Made by a program: the position numbers and the translations under genes. A stretch of DNA of 64,000 nucleotides from Bartonella doshiae NCTC 12862 = ATCC 700133 (lineage in GTDB: Bacteria > Pseudomonadota > Alphaproteobacteria > Rhizobiales > Rhizobiaceae), in NCBI RefSeq assembly GCF_000278155.1, contig NZ_JH725097.1, positions 101,877 through 165,876 on the forward strand, written 5' to 3'. The notes beneath the pieces are model-generated. The model worked only from the letters and a program-made list of their open reading frames with translations. It did no database searches and was not told where the DNA came from. Shown piece by piece: positions 37,689 to 48,784 of the stretch. Position 1 is the first letter of the stretch, and each line of letters starts with the position of its first letter.

Positions 37689-38810
37689 CTAAACGCGAAT
37701 AGGCATCAACACGTAAAGTGCATCCGCATCATCATTATCACGAATTAAAGCAGGCGCCCCGGCTTCAGCCAACATAAAAACCATTTCATCACTTGAAAGC
37801 TGCCCAGCAATATCCAAAAGATAACGCGAATTAAACCCTATCTCAAGTGGATCAGACGTATAAGTCGCGGCCAATTGATCTTCTGCACTTCCCGAATCAG
37901 GATTATTAACAACGAGCTTTAATTGCCCATGCGTAATTGTTAACTTCACTGCACGCCCGCGATCACTTGAAATTGTTGAAACACGATCAACTGCAGAAGA
38001 AAAATCCTGCCTATTGACGATCAATTTTTTATCATTGCCAAGGGGGATAACGCGTTGATACTCTGGAAATGTGCCATCAATTAACTTTGATGTAAAAATT
38101 ACAGACCCTATAGAAAAGCGAATTTTTGTTTCCGAAAGCTCTATACATACATCGCCATCACTTTCTTCTGAAAGAAGCTTTTGCAACTCTCCTACAGCTT
38201 TACGAGGAATAATAACACCTGGCATACCTTCAACCCCTGAAGGAGCTACCATATCAACTTGCGCCAAACGATGACCATCTGTGGCAACTAAACGCAGCTT
38301 TAGAATACCATCATCAATAACATGAAAATAAATACCGTTAAGATAATAGCGGGTTTCTTCAGTAGAAATAGCAAATTGCGTACAATCCAACAAATGCTTC
38401 AAACCTGACGCGGATAAAGAAAAACGGTAACCAAACTGCCCTGGTAGTGACTCTGGAAAATCTATCTTGGGAAGACATTGAAGCTGAAAATTCGCACAAC
38501 CAGACACAATAGACATCGTACTTGCCTGATCGGCACCAACGGATAAAACAATCTCACTGCCATCGGAAAGTTTCCGCACTATATCGTACAGCAAATGCGC
38601 TGGAACAGTTATTGCTCCCGCCTGTTGAACATTGGACATAAAAGATTCGGTAACTTCTAAATCAAGATCTGTTGCTTTTAATTGCACACTGCCGTTGTCT
38701 GCATCAATCAACACATTCGATAAAATAGGAACAGTATTACGACGTTCAACCACACGGTGAACACGACCAAGAGATTTAAGAAGTTGATTACGATCAACTG
38801 TAATACGCAT
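37689..38810 (-). CDS. dnaN: DNA polymerase III beta subunit (sliding clamp)
   Basis: Ring-shaped processivity factor. 373 aa, three clamp domains, beginning MRITVDRNQLLKSLGRVHRVVERR and ending with YVLMPIRV, the conserved end where binding partners dock. Ribosome site GGGGA. Gene order dnaA-dnaN-recF is the ancestral one. Confidence 0.97.
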   Translation of the reverse strand: MRITVDRNQLLKSLGRVHRVVERRNTVPILSNVLIDADNGSVQLKATDLDLEVTESFMSNVQQAGAITVPAHLLYDIVRKLSDGSEIVLSVGADQASTMSIVSGCANFQLQCLPKIDFPESLPGQFGYRFSLSASGLKHLLDCTQFAISTEETRYYLNGIYFHVIDDGILKLRLVATDGHRLAQVDMVAPSGVEGMPGVIIPRKAVGELQKLLSEESDGDVCIELSETKIRFSIGSVIFTSKLIDGTFPEYQRVIPLGNDKKLIVNRQDFSSAVDRVSTISSDRGRAVKLTITHGQLKLVVNNPDSGSAEDQLAATYTSDPLEIGFNSRYLLDIAGQLSSDEMVFMLAEAGAPALIRDNDDADALYVLMPIRV

Positions 38811-39002
38811 AAAATCCCCGTTACAACTTACTAAGAACCATAGGAATTCTTTAGAGATAAAAAAACAACCGATTCACTTAAAAGAATCACTTTTTGAAGT
38901 CTATTCAACCTCTTCACAAATGGCAAGTGGGTCCTGCACAAGAAAAAAATACCCTCTGCCATTTCTCCGTAATACATCCTGAAAAAAGGAAATTTATAAA
39001 TA

Positions 39003-40583
39003 TTATGCAGCCTGCTCTCCGATCAAACGCTTAAGCAACTCAAGCTCTTTTGCTAATGTTTGATCATCACAAACCATATCTTCAATTTTACGTACAGCAT
39101 GCAAAACCGTTGTATGATCACGCCCTCCAAAACGACGGCCGATCTCCGGCAATGAGCGAGGTGTCAACATTTTCGCCAAATACATCGCAACTTGTCGCGG
39201 CTTTACAACTGTACGCGTCCGACGATTAGATAATAAATCTTGCTTAGAAACATTATAATGACGCGCAACCGCACGTTGAATTTCTTCAATACGAATACGT
39301 TTAGGCTCTCCTGAACGCACCAAATGGCCCAACAATTCATCAATCCGCTCTAGAGATAAATCCGACTCAAAAGACTGACGAAATAATAATTGATTAAATG
39401 CCCCTTCAATATCGCGCCCTGACCCTAAAACTGTTTTAGCAATATACTCCAGAACCTCATCAGAAATAGTAACCATGTTATCATCTTGCTGCGCAACTTT
39501 TAACCGCTGACGCAACATTTTTAAACGCATTTCATAATCCGGCGCTTCAATCTCAAGAGCGACCCCTCCTTGTAGTCGAGACCTAACTCGAAGATCTAGT
39601 GATTCTAATTCTGCTGGCGGACGATCCGCAGCAACAACAACCTGTTTTGCACTATCAAGCAACATGTTGAGCAAATGACAAAATTCGTTCTGTATTGATT
39701 TTCCTTGCAAAAATTGCATATCATCAATAATCAAAAGATCAATATCACGAAGCTGTTCCTTAAAAGAAAGAGCATCATTGTCACGAATAGCGGTCGCAAA
39801 ACGCCACATAAAATATTCAGCAGTTAAATAAATAACGCGCGCAGATGTTAAACGCTTTAGAGCAGCAGCAGCTATAGCCTGAAGCAAATGTGTCTTCCCT
39901 AAACCAACGGATGCATGAATAAAAAGAGGATTAAAGCGCAAAGCACTTTTATGACCCTCTGCAATAGAACGCGCTGCTGCTAAAGCAACACGATTAGAAG
40001 ATCCTTCAACAAAATTCTCAAAAGTATAACGAGAATCAAGGGGTGAACCTAAAATCCCTGTTTCAACACCCTTTACTGAATGCTCTGTATAACTCTCAAC
40101 AAAAGGCGAAGATGTTTGTTCCTCTAAAATAACAGGAGCAGCACTCGTCCTACATACAACACCTTTTGAAACGCGCTTCATACCACGCACAATAACTTCA
40201 ACACGAAGAATCGCTGAATTCTCTTGTTTCCATAAATTGGTTAAAAGAGAGCCATAGTGATTATTAATCCATGAACGCAAAAATGCTGTAGGAACAGAGA
40301 GTTTCACAATATTACGGCTATATTCAGCAAGCTTCAAACGACCAAACCAACTCGTATAAGCCTCTATGCCAACCTGTGCCTTTACTTGTGCCATCACACG
40401 TGCAAAAGCTGCAGCACCTTCTTCCTCTGAAATAACTGAATGCCCTACAGAAGCACTCCTACCGACTGATCCACTTATATCCGTTATATCCGTCATCTTA
40501 TTTTTTATTATTCTCTCTGCCGACAGGATATTTACCGAAACCTTTTTAAAGGAACTAGTTCTAGAGTTCAATTTATCCACCAT
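39003..40583 (-). CDS. dnaA: Chromosomal replication initiator DnaA
   Basis: ATP-dependent initiator that binds DnaA boxes and opens oriC. Domain I lies at about residues 50-110, and domain III has Walker [13 protein letters not shown] (the usual GGVGLGKTH begins [10 protein letters not shown] here), [12 protein letters not shown] (Walker B, sensor region) and [14 protein letters not shown]. Domain IV holds the DNA-binding signature [16 protein letters not shown]. Two starts are possible: ATG 40583, behind GGGATGAAAG (526 aa, chosen), and ATG 40496 (MTDITDISG, 497 aa), which has almost no ribosome site. Confidence 0.96.
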   Translation of the reverse strand: MVDKLNSRTSSFKKVSVNILSAERIIKNKMTDITDISGSVGRSASVGHSVISEEEGAAAFARVMAQVKAQVGIEAYTSWFGRLKLAEYSRNIVKLSVPTAFLRSWINNHYGSLLTNLWKQENSAILRVEVIVRGMKRVSKGVVCRTSAAPVILEEQTSSPFVESYTEHSVKGVETGILGSPLDSRYTFENFVEGSSNRVALAAARSIAEGHKSALRFNPLFIHASVGLGKTHLLQAIAAAALKRLTSARVIYLTAEYFMWRFATAIRDNDALSFKEQLRDIDLLIIDDMQFLQGKSIQNEFCHLLNMLLDSAKQVVVAADRPPAELESLDLRVRSRLQGGVALEIEAPDYEMRLKMLRQRLKVAQQDDNMVTISDEVLEYIAKTVLGSGRDIEGAFNQLLFRQSFESDLSLERIDELLGHLVRSGEPKRIRIEEIQRAVARHYNVSKQDLLSNRRTRTVVKPRQVAMYLAKMLTPRSLPEIGRRFGGRDHTTVLHAVRKIEDMVCDDQTLAKELELLKRLIGEQAA

Positions 40584-41236
40584 CTTTCATCCCGATAAAA
40601 AATTAAATTTGTCTCGCCAAACAGCTAAAACAGACTCAGCGAAGGCAAAAACGACCTACCCCAATAAAATTATTCACTCTCCCCTAGGATAGCCTTATTA
40701 CAACCCCACTAACAAAGATGACCAATAAGATTTACTTGTACTCATGATATAATCCCCTCTTCTAAAATGGAAAACATACCAATTAAGAAAACTAAAAAAC
40801 ACGCTAGAAAATCCCTCCAACATGAGACTCATGATAGTCCAAACTCATCCCCCTTCACTCAACACAATACAGGGCAATTAGCTGATCTAAACCTTGTCTG
40901 TTTTCAGCCTCCGTGAGAACCATACAAAACAGCAAAGGTAAAATGCAAGGGGTCAAATAAAAATCAAAAGCCCATAAAAAACTTCTATAAATATGCTCAT
41001 ATAAATCAGACATGAGAAAAATAATTGATTCAATTCACTTTTTTTTCTCTAAAATTACCAGGAATAAAGAATCTTTTCAGATTAAAAAAAAAAATAAAAA
41101 AAGCTTGACAAAAAAGACTCTGTAAAAATCCACAAAGCTTGTGGATAACCATCCAAATTCTACAATCCTAACCTTCCTTTTCATAAAAAGAATCGCCCCA
41201 TACTTCCCCAACAATATAAGATTTTTAGAGAACAAT
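40584..41236. other. dnaA upstream region with A-tract and DnaA boxes
   Basis: About 650 bases between rpsT and dnaA without a gene. It holds long A/T tracts (41079-41102) beside the DnaA-box palindrome, and TTATCCACC at the very start of dnaA. It surely includes the dnaA promoter. Whether it also serves as oriC cannot be settled by reading. Confidence 0.5.
41129..41150. promoter_or_regulatory. Inverted pair of DnaA boxes
   Basis: atccacaa-agc-ttgtggat is a perfect 8-bp inverted repeat, extended on the right to a full consensus box (TTATCCACA on the minus strand, 41140-41148). It lies about 550 bases upstream of dnaA, next to an A-rich tract. Such boxes are known either to autoregulate dnaA or to form part of an origin. 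Confidence 0.7.
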
Positions 41237-41266
41237 AAAAAAGCCAGCACCCCTAGGGATGCTGGC
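41237..41266 (-). terminator. Intrinsic terminator of rpsT
   Basis: On the minus strand GCCAGCATCC-CTAG-GGGTGCTGGC is followed by TTTTTTATT. It starts 26 bases past the rpsT stop and separates rpsT from dnaA transcription. Confidence 0.92.
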
Positions 41267-41291
41267 CAATTTTTTAATAAAATAGAAAAAC

Positions 41292-41558
41292 TTAAATGCT
41301 AAGCGCCTTTAAACGTTTTGCTAAACGCGACACTTTTCGTGCGGCAGCATTTTTATGAAAAACCCCTTTGGAAACCGCACGCATAATTTCAGGCTCAAAA
41401 TCCTTAAATGCCATTTCAGCAGATGCCTTATCGCCACCAGCCAAAGCATCATCAAACTTACGCATAAAAGTACGAACGCGTGAACGGCGGGCCCGATTGA
41501 CCTGCGTACGCATAGCAACCTTACGCACTGCCTTTTGAGCCGAAGGTGTATTCGCCAT
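41292..41558 (-). CDS. rpsT: 30S ribosomal protein S20
   Basis: Binds 16S rRNA early in 30S assembly. 88 aa, very basic, with the family start [17 protein letters not shown] and the [11 protein letters not shown] and [16 protein letters not shown] blocks. Strong GAGAGAG ribosome site. rpsT upstream of dnaA is a standard rhizobial arrangement. Confidence 0.97.
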   Translation of the reverse strand: MANTPSAQKAVRKVAMRTQVNRARRSRVRTFMRKFDDALAGGDKASAEMAFKDFEPEIMRAVSKGVFHKNAAARKVSRLAKRLKALSI

Positions 41559-41808
41559 AAATATCTCTCTCTTTTAATTCATCGGATAGGAATAGTCTCA
41601 CGACATCTCTACCAATATAAATAAATCCAAGCCAAGCTAAACTTTAAAGCTGCTCATAACTACGGAGCTTATAACGCAACCTTAAAGCCAACGTCAATCG
41701 AATTTTCAAAGAAGGGCTGAATTTTCAAAGAAGGACATACAAAATAATAATAGCCCAACTTTCTTGATCCCCATCTTGAGAAAATACGCTTAAACAAACA
41801 AATGGGGT

Positions 41809-44496
41809 TTAAACTGCAAGATTACGCAAAACATATTGCAAAATTCCACCATTATGTAAATATTCCAACTCATCTTCAGTATCGATACGACACAACAATG
41901 GAATGATTTTTACTGTTCCATCAGCAAAAGTGATTGTAGCAACAGTTTTCTGACGAGGCTTCAAGTTATTGATCCCTTCAATCGTTACCTTTTCATTCCC
42001 CTTTAAACCAAAAGATTGCCAACTTGCACCGTCTTCAAATACAAAGGGAACAATTCCCATACCAACAAGATTAGAACGATGAATTCGCTCAAAAGACTGA
42101 GAAATCACCGCTTTTATCCCAAGGAGATTTGTCCCCTTAGCGGCCCAATCACGAGATGACCCATTGCCATACTCAATACCAGCAAAAACAACGAGTGGAA
42201 TACCCTCCCGCTTATATTTCATTGCTACATCATAAATTGCTTGTTCTTCTCCTGACGGATAATGAACTGTATAGCCTCCTTCACGACCATTATCCCCTAA
42301 CATAAAATTACGAATGCGAATATTGGCAAAGGTCCCCCGCATCATAACTTCATGATTCCCGCGACGCGTTCCGTACTGGTTAAAATCAGCTACTTTAACC
42401 CCATGATCAATTAGATATTTTCCAGCAGGGGAATCAACCTTAATAGCACCAGCAGGAGAAATATGATCTGTCGTGATTTTATCACCAAACAGACCTAGGA
42501 TTCGTGCTTCTTTAATATCTGACAGCACCTCAGGGATTTTCTGCATATTATCAAAATAAGGTGGATTACGCACATACGTTGATTGCTCATCCCAAGAATA
42601 GGTAGCTCCCGTTGGAACCTGAACTTTTTGCCAATTTTCATCTCCTTTAAAGACATCTGCGTATTTTTCGACAAAAATCTTACGTGTAATATTCTTCTCG
42701 ATAAATTCCTGTATCTCTTTAGAAGTTGGCCAAATATCTCTCAAATAAACTGATTGACCATCTGAACCTACTCCAAGAGGCTGCTTCGTTAAATCTTTAC
42801 GCACTGTCCCTGCCAAAGCATACGCAACAACGAGTGGTGGCGAAGCTAAATAGTTCGCTTGTACATCAGGCGATACGCGCCCTTCAAAATTACGATTTCC
42901 TGAAAGAACCGCAGCTGCAATTAAACTATTATTATTAATTGTTTTGGAAATAACTGGTGACAAAGGACCAGAATTCCCTATACAGGTTGTGCACCCAAAA
43001 CCCACTAAATTAAACCCTAGTGTATTTAAATCTTTTTGCAAACCTGAATTGATAAGATAAGCTTCGACAACTTGCGAGCCAGGCGCAAGAGAAGTCTTAA
43101 CCCATGGCTTGCTCTTGAGACCTTTTGCTACAGCATTACGTGCCAAAAGACCTGCCGCAATAAGAACACTTGGATTTGATGTATTCGTACAAGAAGTAAT
43201 CGCAGCAATCACCACATCGCCATGGCCAAGATCATATTCCTCACCTTCAACTCTATAACGGCCATCTTGATCAAAAGTTTTCTTATAGTCACTAAATAAT
43301 GCCTCCTCAAAACCTTGCCCAACACTTTCCAATGCAATACGCCCTTCAGGACGTTTAGGACCAGCCATAGAAGGCACAATACTTTCCATATCTAATTCAA
43401 TTGTATCACTAAAAATGGGATTGGCGATCATCTCGTCATGCCACATCCCTTGCGCTTTGGAATAAGCCTCTACTAAAGCAATCCGACTTTCATCACGCCC
43501 TGTCATGTTGAGATAACGCACTGTTTCTTTGTCAATTGGAAAAAAACCACAGGTTGCTCCATATTCGGGAGCCATATTTGCGATCGTTGCCCTATCAGCA
43601 AGCGTCATGTGCTCCAAACCTGGACCAAAAAACTCAACAAATTTACCGACAACGCCCTTCTTGCGTAAAATTTGCGTAACCGTCAATACTAAATCAGTAG
43701 CAGTCACGCCTTCTTTAAGCCTACCTGTTAGACGGAAACCAATCACTTCAGGCAACAGCATAGAAACGGGCTGGCCTAACATTGCTGCTTCTGCTTCAAT
43801 ACCACCAACACCCCAACCTAAAACACCTAAACCATTCACCATAGTTGTATGCGAATCAGTTCCCACACAAGTATCAGGATAAACGGTCTTGCGCCCCTCT
43901 TCATCCCTCATCCATACACACTGTGCTAAATATTCTAGGTTAACTTGGTGGCAAATCCCCGTTCCTGGGGGAACAACACGAAAATTCTGAAAGGCTTGCT
44001 GCCCCCATTTAAGGAAACGGTAGCGCTCACCATTACGCTCATACTCATATTCAACGTTTTCCTTAAAAGCTGTAGAACTGCCAAAACTATCGACTATAAT
44101 CGAATGATCAATGACTAGATCAACAGGAATAAGAGGATTGATTTTTTCAGCATCACCTCCAAGCTTCACCATAGCATCGCGCATTGCTGCAAGATCGACA
44201 ACAGCAGGAACACCTGTAAAATCCTGCATGAGAACACGTGCGGGGCGGTAAGCAATTTCTGCACCAGCGCTGCCTTTGTCATCTAACCACTTAGCAACGT
44301 TTAAAATATCCTCTTTCTTAACCGTACGACCATCTTCAAATCGTAATAAATTTTCTAGAATAACTTTCATCGAAAATGGTAAGCGAGAAATACCCTTAAG
44401 GCCATTTTTCTCTGCTTCAATCAAACTGTAATAAGTGTATTGCTTACCACCAACATCTAAAGTTCTACGACAATTAAAGCTATTAATTTGAGACAT
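41809..44496 (-). CDS. acnA: Aconitate hydratase A
   Basis: Citrate-isocitrate isomerase of the TCA cycle, with a [4Fe-4S] cluster. 895 aa. Cluster Cys are in [12 protein letters not shown] and [14 protein letters not shown]. Other active-site blocks are [19 protein letters not shown] and [13 protein letters not shown]. AcnA-type by length and by domain order (swivelling domain last). The iron-sulfur cluster makes its activity iron-dependent. About 250 bases to rpsT without a clear feature. Confidence 0.97.
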   Translation of the reverse strand: MSQINSFNCRRTLDVGGKQYTYYSLIEAEKNGLKGISRLPFSMKVILENLLRFEDGRTVKKEDILNVAKWLDDKGSAGAEIAYRPARVLMQDFTGVPAVVDLAAMRDAMVKLGGDAEKINPLIPVDLVIDHSIIVDSFGSSTAFKENVEYEYERNGERYRFLKWGQQAFQNFRVVPPGTGICHQVNLEYLAQCVWMRDEEGRKTVYPDTCVGTDSHTTMVNGLGVLGWGVGGIEAEAAMLGQPVSMLLPEVIGFRLTGRLKEGVTATDLVLTVTQILRKKGVVGKFVEFFGPGLEHMTLADRATIANMAPEYGATCGFFPIDKETVRYLNMTGRDESRIALVEAYSKAQGMWHDEMIANPIFSDTIELDMESIVPSMAGPKRPEGRIALESVGQGFEEALFSDYKKTFDQDGRYRVEGEEYDLGHGDVVIAAITSCTNTSNPSVLIAAGLLARNAVAKGLKSKPWVKTSLAPGSQVVEAYLINSGLQKDLNTLGFNLVGFGCTTCIGNSGPLSPVISKTINNNSLIAAAVLSGNRNFEGRVSPDVQANYLASPPLVVAYALAGTVRKDLTKQPLGVGSDGQSVYLRDIWPTSKEIQEFIEKNITRKIFVEKYADVFKGDENWQKVQVPTGATYSWDEQSTYVRNPPYFDNMQKIPEVLSDIKEARILGLFGDKITTDHISPAGAIKVDSPAGKYLIDHGVKVADFNQYGTRRGNHEVMMRGTFANIRIRNFMLGDNGREGGYTVHYPSGEEQAIYDVAMKYKREGIPLVVFAGIEYGNGSSRDWAAKGTNLLGIKAVISQSFERIHRSNLVGMGIVPFVFEDGASWQSFGLKGNEKVTIEGINNLKPRQKTVATITFADGTVKIIPLLCRIDTEDELEYLHNGGILQYVLRNLAV

Positions 44497-44785
44497 GACT
44501 GCCCACCCTCATACTACAAACTACCCAAATCTCCCCCCAGAATGAACAACACAAACTACAAGTCAAGGTCATAGCTTGAGCGCAGATACAACCATCTCTC
44601 CCTTCACCTTCTCATTGGCAAATTCAGAAATCGGCGTCAAAAATTATTCCACACCAGATCTTGATGCAACAGGTAGCTTATAGAACTATTTCTAGAACTA
44701 TTCTAGACATAATTGCATAAAAAACGTGTTTTTTATCCTATAATGCAATAAAGATTATAGAAATAAAAGCAAAACAGGTAATTGC
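44497..44785. other. Divergent promoter region between acnA and ccmA
   Basis: 289 bases serving two divergent operons. ctatttctagaactattctag (44685 on) contains the repeated element ctagaactattctag-like, a possible operator half-site pair. I do not recognise a specific regulator. Confidence 0.3.
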
Positions 44786-45412
44786 ATGGTACTATTTGGC
44801 AAAGATTTAGCAGCATATAGAAACGAAAAAATTCTGTTTCAAGGTCTTTCTTTTTGTTTATTTCCACGGCAATTTATGACAATAACAGGTCCAAATGGCA
44901 TTGGAAAATCTACATTACTGCGAATCATTATTGGATTTCTTAAAGCTGATGAAGGTCATGTAAGTCTTAAAGACCACAAACAAACATACCCCGTAGCAAC
45001 TGCGTGTCATTATCTCGGCACACAAAATGCTATGAAATCTTCCTTATCAGTTATAGACAATCTGAAATTCTGGTCAGCATTTTATGGGCAACATTTACGC
45101 AATCCTTATGAAGCCCTTGCTGATCTTGGTCTTGCTGATCTTGAGCAGTTACCTTTTAATGTTTTGTCAATCGGGCAAAAACGACGTGTCGCCATTGCCC
45201 GCCTTTTGCTTTCCTTTCGTCCTATTTGGATTTTAGATGAACCAATATCAGGTCTTGATAGCCATGCCCAAACTCTCCTTACTCATCTTTTCCAACACCA
45301 TCTGAACCAAGGGGGCATGATTATCGCAGCAACCCATAATTCTCTCGGTATCCCAGAAAACCATAGAATTGCCCTAGAAAAATTTTTACCTCCTCAGGAG
45401 AAAAAAGAATGA
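44786..45412 (+). CDS. ccmA: Heme exporter ATP-binding protein CcmA
   Basis: ATPase of the CcmABCD complex, which releases holo-CcmE during cytochrome c maturation. 208 aa: Walker A GPNGIGKSTLLR, signature LSIGQKRRVA (a degenerate LSxGQ typical of CcmA), Walker B IWILDEPISGLD. Start ATG behind AGGTAA. Its stop overlaps ccmB (ATGA). Confidence 0.95.
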   Translation: MVLFGKDLAAYRNEKILFQGLSFCLFPRQFMTITGPNGIGKSTLLRIIIGFLKADEGHVSLKDHKQTYPVATACHYLGTQNAMKSSLSVIDNLKFWSAFYGQHLRNPYEALADLGLADLEQLPFNVLSIGQKRRVAIARLLLSFRPIWILDEPISGLDSHAQTLLTHLFQHHLNQGGMIIAATHNSLGIPENHRIALEKFLPPQEKKE

Positions 45413-46074
45413 ACGCATTGTTCTGGCGTGATCTCAAACTAACCTTAGCTCCACAAGCTTCTTCATTAACAGGACTTTTGTTTTTCATTGCTGTTATTAT
45501 GATAACGCCCTTCGCCATCGGACCAGATCCAAAAATTCTTGCAAAAATAGGTCCAGGCATATTATGGTTCGGAGCTCTTCTCGCAGGACTCCTTAATCTG
45601 AATAAACTTTTCCAAGCCGATCGCGATGATGGCAATCTTGATCAATTTATCCTTTCTGGAGAAAGACAAAGTCTTACATTAATTGTATTTATCAAATGTC
45701 TTGCTCATTGGGTAGGAACTATGCTCCCCCTTATTTTTGTCACTCCTATTTTAGCTTTAATGCTTCAGTTAGATGCAACAATAACTTTTACAACAATACT
45801 CAGCCTCTTATGCGGAACACCAGCTATCATTTTTATTGGTGCTATTGGAGCGGCACTCGCAACGTCATTATTGCACAGTACTCTTCTTATTTTTATCATC
45901 ATTTTACCATGGATAATTCCAATCATGATTTTTGGTGTTTTAACTGCTACAGCTCCAATAAATCCAAATGTTTCTTTTCTCTCTTCTTTAACTTTGCTTA
46001 TCGCTTTTTCGCTCCTTCTGAGTCTTTTTAGCTCTTTTGTTGCCGCTATAACGCTCAGGTTTTTATCAGAATAG
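45409..46074 (+). CDS. ccmB: Heme exporter membrane protein CcmB
   Basis: Inner-membrane partner of CcmA. 221 aa, six predicted membrane segments, N-terminal FWRDLKLTLAPQASSLTGLLFF as in the family and FQADRDDGNLDQFILSG in the first loop. Translationally coupled to ccmA. Confidence 0.95.
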   Translation: MNALFWRDLKLTLAPQASSLTGLLFFIAVIMITPFAIGPDPKILAKIGPGILWFGALLAGLLNLNKLFQADRDDGNLDQFILSGERQSLTLIVFIKCLAHWVGTMLPLIFVTPILALMLQLDATITFTTILSLLCGTPAIIFIGAIGAALATSLLHSTLLIFIIILPWIIPIMIFGVLTATAPINPNVSFLSSLTLLIAFSLLLSLFSSFVAAITLRFLSE

Positions 46075-46120
46075 CAAAAGATGATTGCCGCAATGCTAAA
46101 GTCTGCCTATTATAAACCTC

Positions 46121-46900
46121 ATGAATGAAATATCTCACATCCATAAAATGAAAATTCTTCCTGCAAGTTTAACGTGTTTCATGAAAATAAGCAGAGCCGT
46201 TTTGCCTTGGTTAACGGGTACAACATTGTGTCTTCTTCTCTTAGGACTCATTTTGGTTCTGTATTCCCCTAATGATTATCAACAGGGAATCACTGTTAAA
46301 ATTATGTATATTCATGTACCATTTGCATGGTTATCTACAGTTTGTTATGTAATAATGAGTGCTGCTGCACTAGGAACTCTCATTTGGAGATATCATCTTG
46401 CTGACGTTGCACTTAAATGTGGTGCACCTATCGGTGCAGTTTTTACAGCCTTAGCCTTGATGACAGGAGCACTTTGGGGGCGTCCAACATGGGGAACATG
46501 GTGGGTATGGGATGCGCGGTTAACATCGGTTTTAATTCTGCTTTTTATCTACCTTGCTATTATCATGTTAGTTCGTGCTTTTGACAATCAAGCAAAAGCT
46601 ACACGCGCCACAGCAATTTTAACATTGGTTGGCCTTGTGAATATCCCCATTATTAAATTTTCCGTTAATTGGTGGAATACACTTCATCAACCAGCATCAC
46701 TTTTCCGTTCAGGAGGCACAACAATTGAACATGCTATGTTATGGCCACTGATAACAATGATATTTTGTTTTACCTGTATATTCATTTTGTTATATTTAAT
46801 GGCTATGTGTAATGAAATCGACAGTCGTCATATCAAAGTCCTTCGGATAAAAAAAGCCCGTCGTGTACGACATCAGGACTCTTCATCATGCCCCATTTAA
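46121..46900 (+). CDS. ccmC: Heme-handling membrane protein CcmC
   Basis: Transfers heme to the chaperone CcmE. 259 aa, six membrane helices, with the tryptophan-rich WWD motif GRPTWGTWWVWDARLTS and the two heme-ligand His regions (MYIHVPFAW; NTLHQPAS). The first ATG has no good ribosome site; internal ATGs at 46148 and 46181 are no better. Overlaps ccmD by 13 bases. Confidence 0.95.
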   Translation: MNEISHIHKMKILPASLTCFMKISRAVLPWLTGTTLCLLLLGLILVLYSPNDYQQGITVKIMYIHVPFAWLSTVCYVIMSAAALGTLIWRYHLADVALKCGAPIGAVFTALALMTGALWGRPTWGTWWVWDARLTSVLILLFIYLAIIMLVRAFDNQAKATRATAILTLVGLVNIPIIKFSVNWWNTLHQPASLFRSGGTTIEHAMLWPLITMIFCFTCIFILLYLMAMCNEIDSRHIKVLRIKKARRVRHQDSSSCPI

Positions 46901-47139
46901 ACAGCATGAAAAGTGGCATTCTAGGAACTTTATCGCAGAAAATTGATTTTTTCCTTGGAACCTTACACCATGAGCAAATTGTTATTTTGAGCTACATGCT
47001 TTCCGCAATTTCTCTTCTTTGTTTTACTGGGTATATTCTTCGTAAAGCAATTCATCAAAAAAAAATCCTACAGAGGCTAAACGCAAAAGAGTTATTCTTG
47101 AAAGAAAAATACAATGAAAAGCATCCATTCAAAAACTAA
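46888..47139 (+). CDS. ccmD: Heme exporter small protein CcmD
   Basis: Single-span helper of the CcmABC complex. 83 aa, with one membrane helix (IVILSYMLSAISLLCFTGYI) and a Lys-rich cytoplasmic tail. Slightly longer than the usual 45-70 aa. Identified mainly by position and topology. AGGA lies seven bases before the ATG. Overlaps ccmG by 26 bases. Confidence 0.82.
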   Translation: MPHLNSMKSGILGTLSQKIDFFLGTLHHEQIVILSYMLSAISLLCFTGYILRKAIHQKKILQRLNAKELFLKEKYNEKHPFKN

Positions 47140-47719
47140 AAAAAAGATATCCTTTCCCGTCTTTTTGAGTCTTTTTGGACCATTTTTGCTTTTGCTTTTT
47201 CTTATTATGTTTTTCTTCAGCTTTATAGAAAAAAAAGATGCAAATTATACTTCTCTTATTCCAATTACATTCGCTGAAAAACGTGCTCCGAAAATAAATC
47301 TTCCCTCTCTTGATAAGACAAACTATTTAGATTCAGAACAGTTTAAAGGACGCATCACATTGATCAATTTTTGGGGATCTTGGTGCTTCTCCTGTCGTGA
47401 AGAACAGCCTCTTCTCATGCAGATCGCACAAGATCAACGTTTTGACCTTATTGGAATTAATTATAAGGACAACAAAGAAAACGCCAAACGCTTTCTGAAC
47501 AATTTTGGCAATCCTTTTAAAGTTATTGGCTTTGATGCATCAGGACATACAGCTATTAACTGGGGGGTATACGGACCACCAGAAACTTTTCTCTTGAATC
47601 AAGATGGTATCATTATTGCCAAACATATAGGTCCTCTAACATGGCAAATTTACCAGGAAAAATTCCTACCCAAAATTGAAAAGGCTATAATAACAGAAGA
47701 AACACTCAACGGTACATAA
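47114..47719 (+). CDS. ccmG: Thiol:disulfide interchange protein CcmG/DsbE
   Basis: Membrane-anchored periplasmic thioredoxin that keeps apocytochrome Cys pairs reduced. 201 aa: one N-terminal helix (~12-36), then a thioredoxin fold with active site WGSWCFSCREEQP (CxxC). NWGVYGPPETFLLNQDG holds the cis-Pro loop and acidic motif typical of CcmG. Last gene of the cluster; ccmE, ccmF and ccmH are not here. Confidence 0.94.
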   Translation: MKSIHSKTKKKISFPVFLSLFGPFLLLLFLIMFFFSFIEKKDANYTSLIPITFAEKRAPKINLPSLDKTNYLDSEQFKGRITLINFWGSWCFSCREEQPLLMQIAQDQRFDLIGINYKDNKENAKRFLNNFGNPFKVIGFDASGHTAINWGVYGPPETFLLNQDGIIIAKHIGPLTWQIYQEKFLPKIEKAIITEETLNGT

Positions 47720-47770
47720 TCACGCAATAACACGAAAAAATGAAACTTAATTAAATTATATTTGCGAATA

Positions 47771-48307
47771 TTATATTCTTATCCGCCGTCTTTCAGATAT
47801 TGGCTGAAACGCTATTTTTGCATGAAATGCACAATAAGGACTATTTTCACCAGAATCGGCACCACAAAAATAAAAATCTGATGATAAAGGATCCCCAACA
47901 GGCCATCTGCATGTATTTTCGCCCAATTGTAAAAGATTAAGCTGGCGCGATATAGGCACAACCACATTCGATTTTGCCGACATATCAACTTCTGTCACTT
48001 CCTCCGCTACAAATTCCATTTTTAAAGCTGTTGCTCCAACACTACAAGACGTGGCATTATTCGTTGGCAAAATTGTCGATGTGGTGCGGCGCATCCGCGG
48101 AGACGGTGGATTAGAACCTACAAGTGTCTTTTGTGTACGTGATACCACCTGTGCTGTCTTACCACGTCCCGGCAATTTTAACCGGTGTACTTTACCAATC
48201 ACCGCATTTCTACTAACCCCACCTAATTGAGCGGCAATCTGACTTGCACTTAAACCTTCACTCCAAAACTTCTTAAGAAGTTCAACGCGTTCACATGTCC
48301 AACCCAT
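47771..48307 (-). CDS. gcrA: GcrA-family cell-cycle regulator
   Basis: Alphaproteobacterial transcription factor that works with sigma-70 and the CcrM methyltransferase on GANTC-containing promoters. 178 aa. N-terminal helix-turn-helix in MGWTCERVELLKKFWSEG and GGVSRNAVIGKVHRLKLPGR; the C-terminal sigma-binding region has NTCRWPVGDP and a Cys/His-containing FYFCGADSGENSPYCAFH. The middle is low-complexity. Ribosome site GGAGTG. Confidence 0.95.
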   Translation of the reverse strand: MGWTCERVELLKKFWSEGLSASQIAAQLGGVSRNAVIGKVHRLKLPGRGKTAQVVSRTQKTLVGSNPPSPRMRRTTSTILPTNNATSCSVGATALKMEFVAEEVTEVDMSAKSNVVVPISRQLNLLQLGENTCRWPVGDPLSSDFYFCGADSGENSPYCAFHAKIAFQPISERRRIRI

Positions 48308-48784
48308 ATCAGCACTCCATTCTGATCACCTCATTGAGAGGTATCCCATTGCACCTTCAAATGTTCCAATCACACTCCCAATGAGCCGAATGGAAAAACT
48401 TTATACCCTACACGAGCATAAAAACTTCACTCAACCTATGGAATTTAAAACTGAAACACAATCTTGCTTAATGATTTAAATTACAATATGCACTGACTCT
48501 ATGACAAGTGCCTTTCCTCCTGGAATAGTCTATTTAGAATGTTTTCCCCAACTTGCAAATCAATCATAGCTTAATCTCTCATTTTTTCTTAAGACTTTTT
48601 TACAAATTCATCTTTAAAGAATTTTCATTGACTTTTTGCCAATCGGTGCAATGATCTATTATGTGGGTGATATAATTTATCGTAATGAATTTGCTGAAAC
48701 AATGTTTTCAATAATACAACGTTGTTTTATAGTATAACGTTGCTTTGTTTGTTGTATTGCAAAATTCAAAAAATAAAGGAAAAA
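48308..48784. other. Divergent intergenic region between gcrA and argD
   Basis: About 480 bases holding both promoters. Near argD the string aacgttg occurs twice within 30 bases (48716-48745), one copy inside the palindrome acaacgttgt; this could be an operator, but I do not recognise it. No gene seen. Confidence 0.35.

Noticed and set aside
40584..41236. Definite oriC call
   Set aside because: Only two to three boxes are seen, and alphaproteobacterial origins are often elsewhere; skew data are needed.
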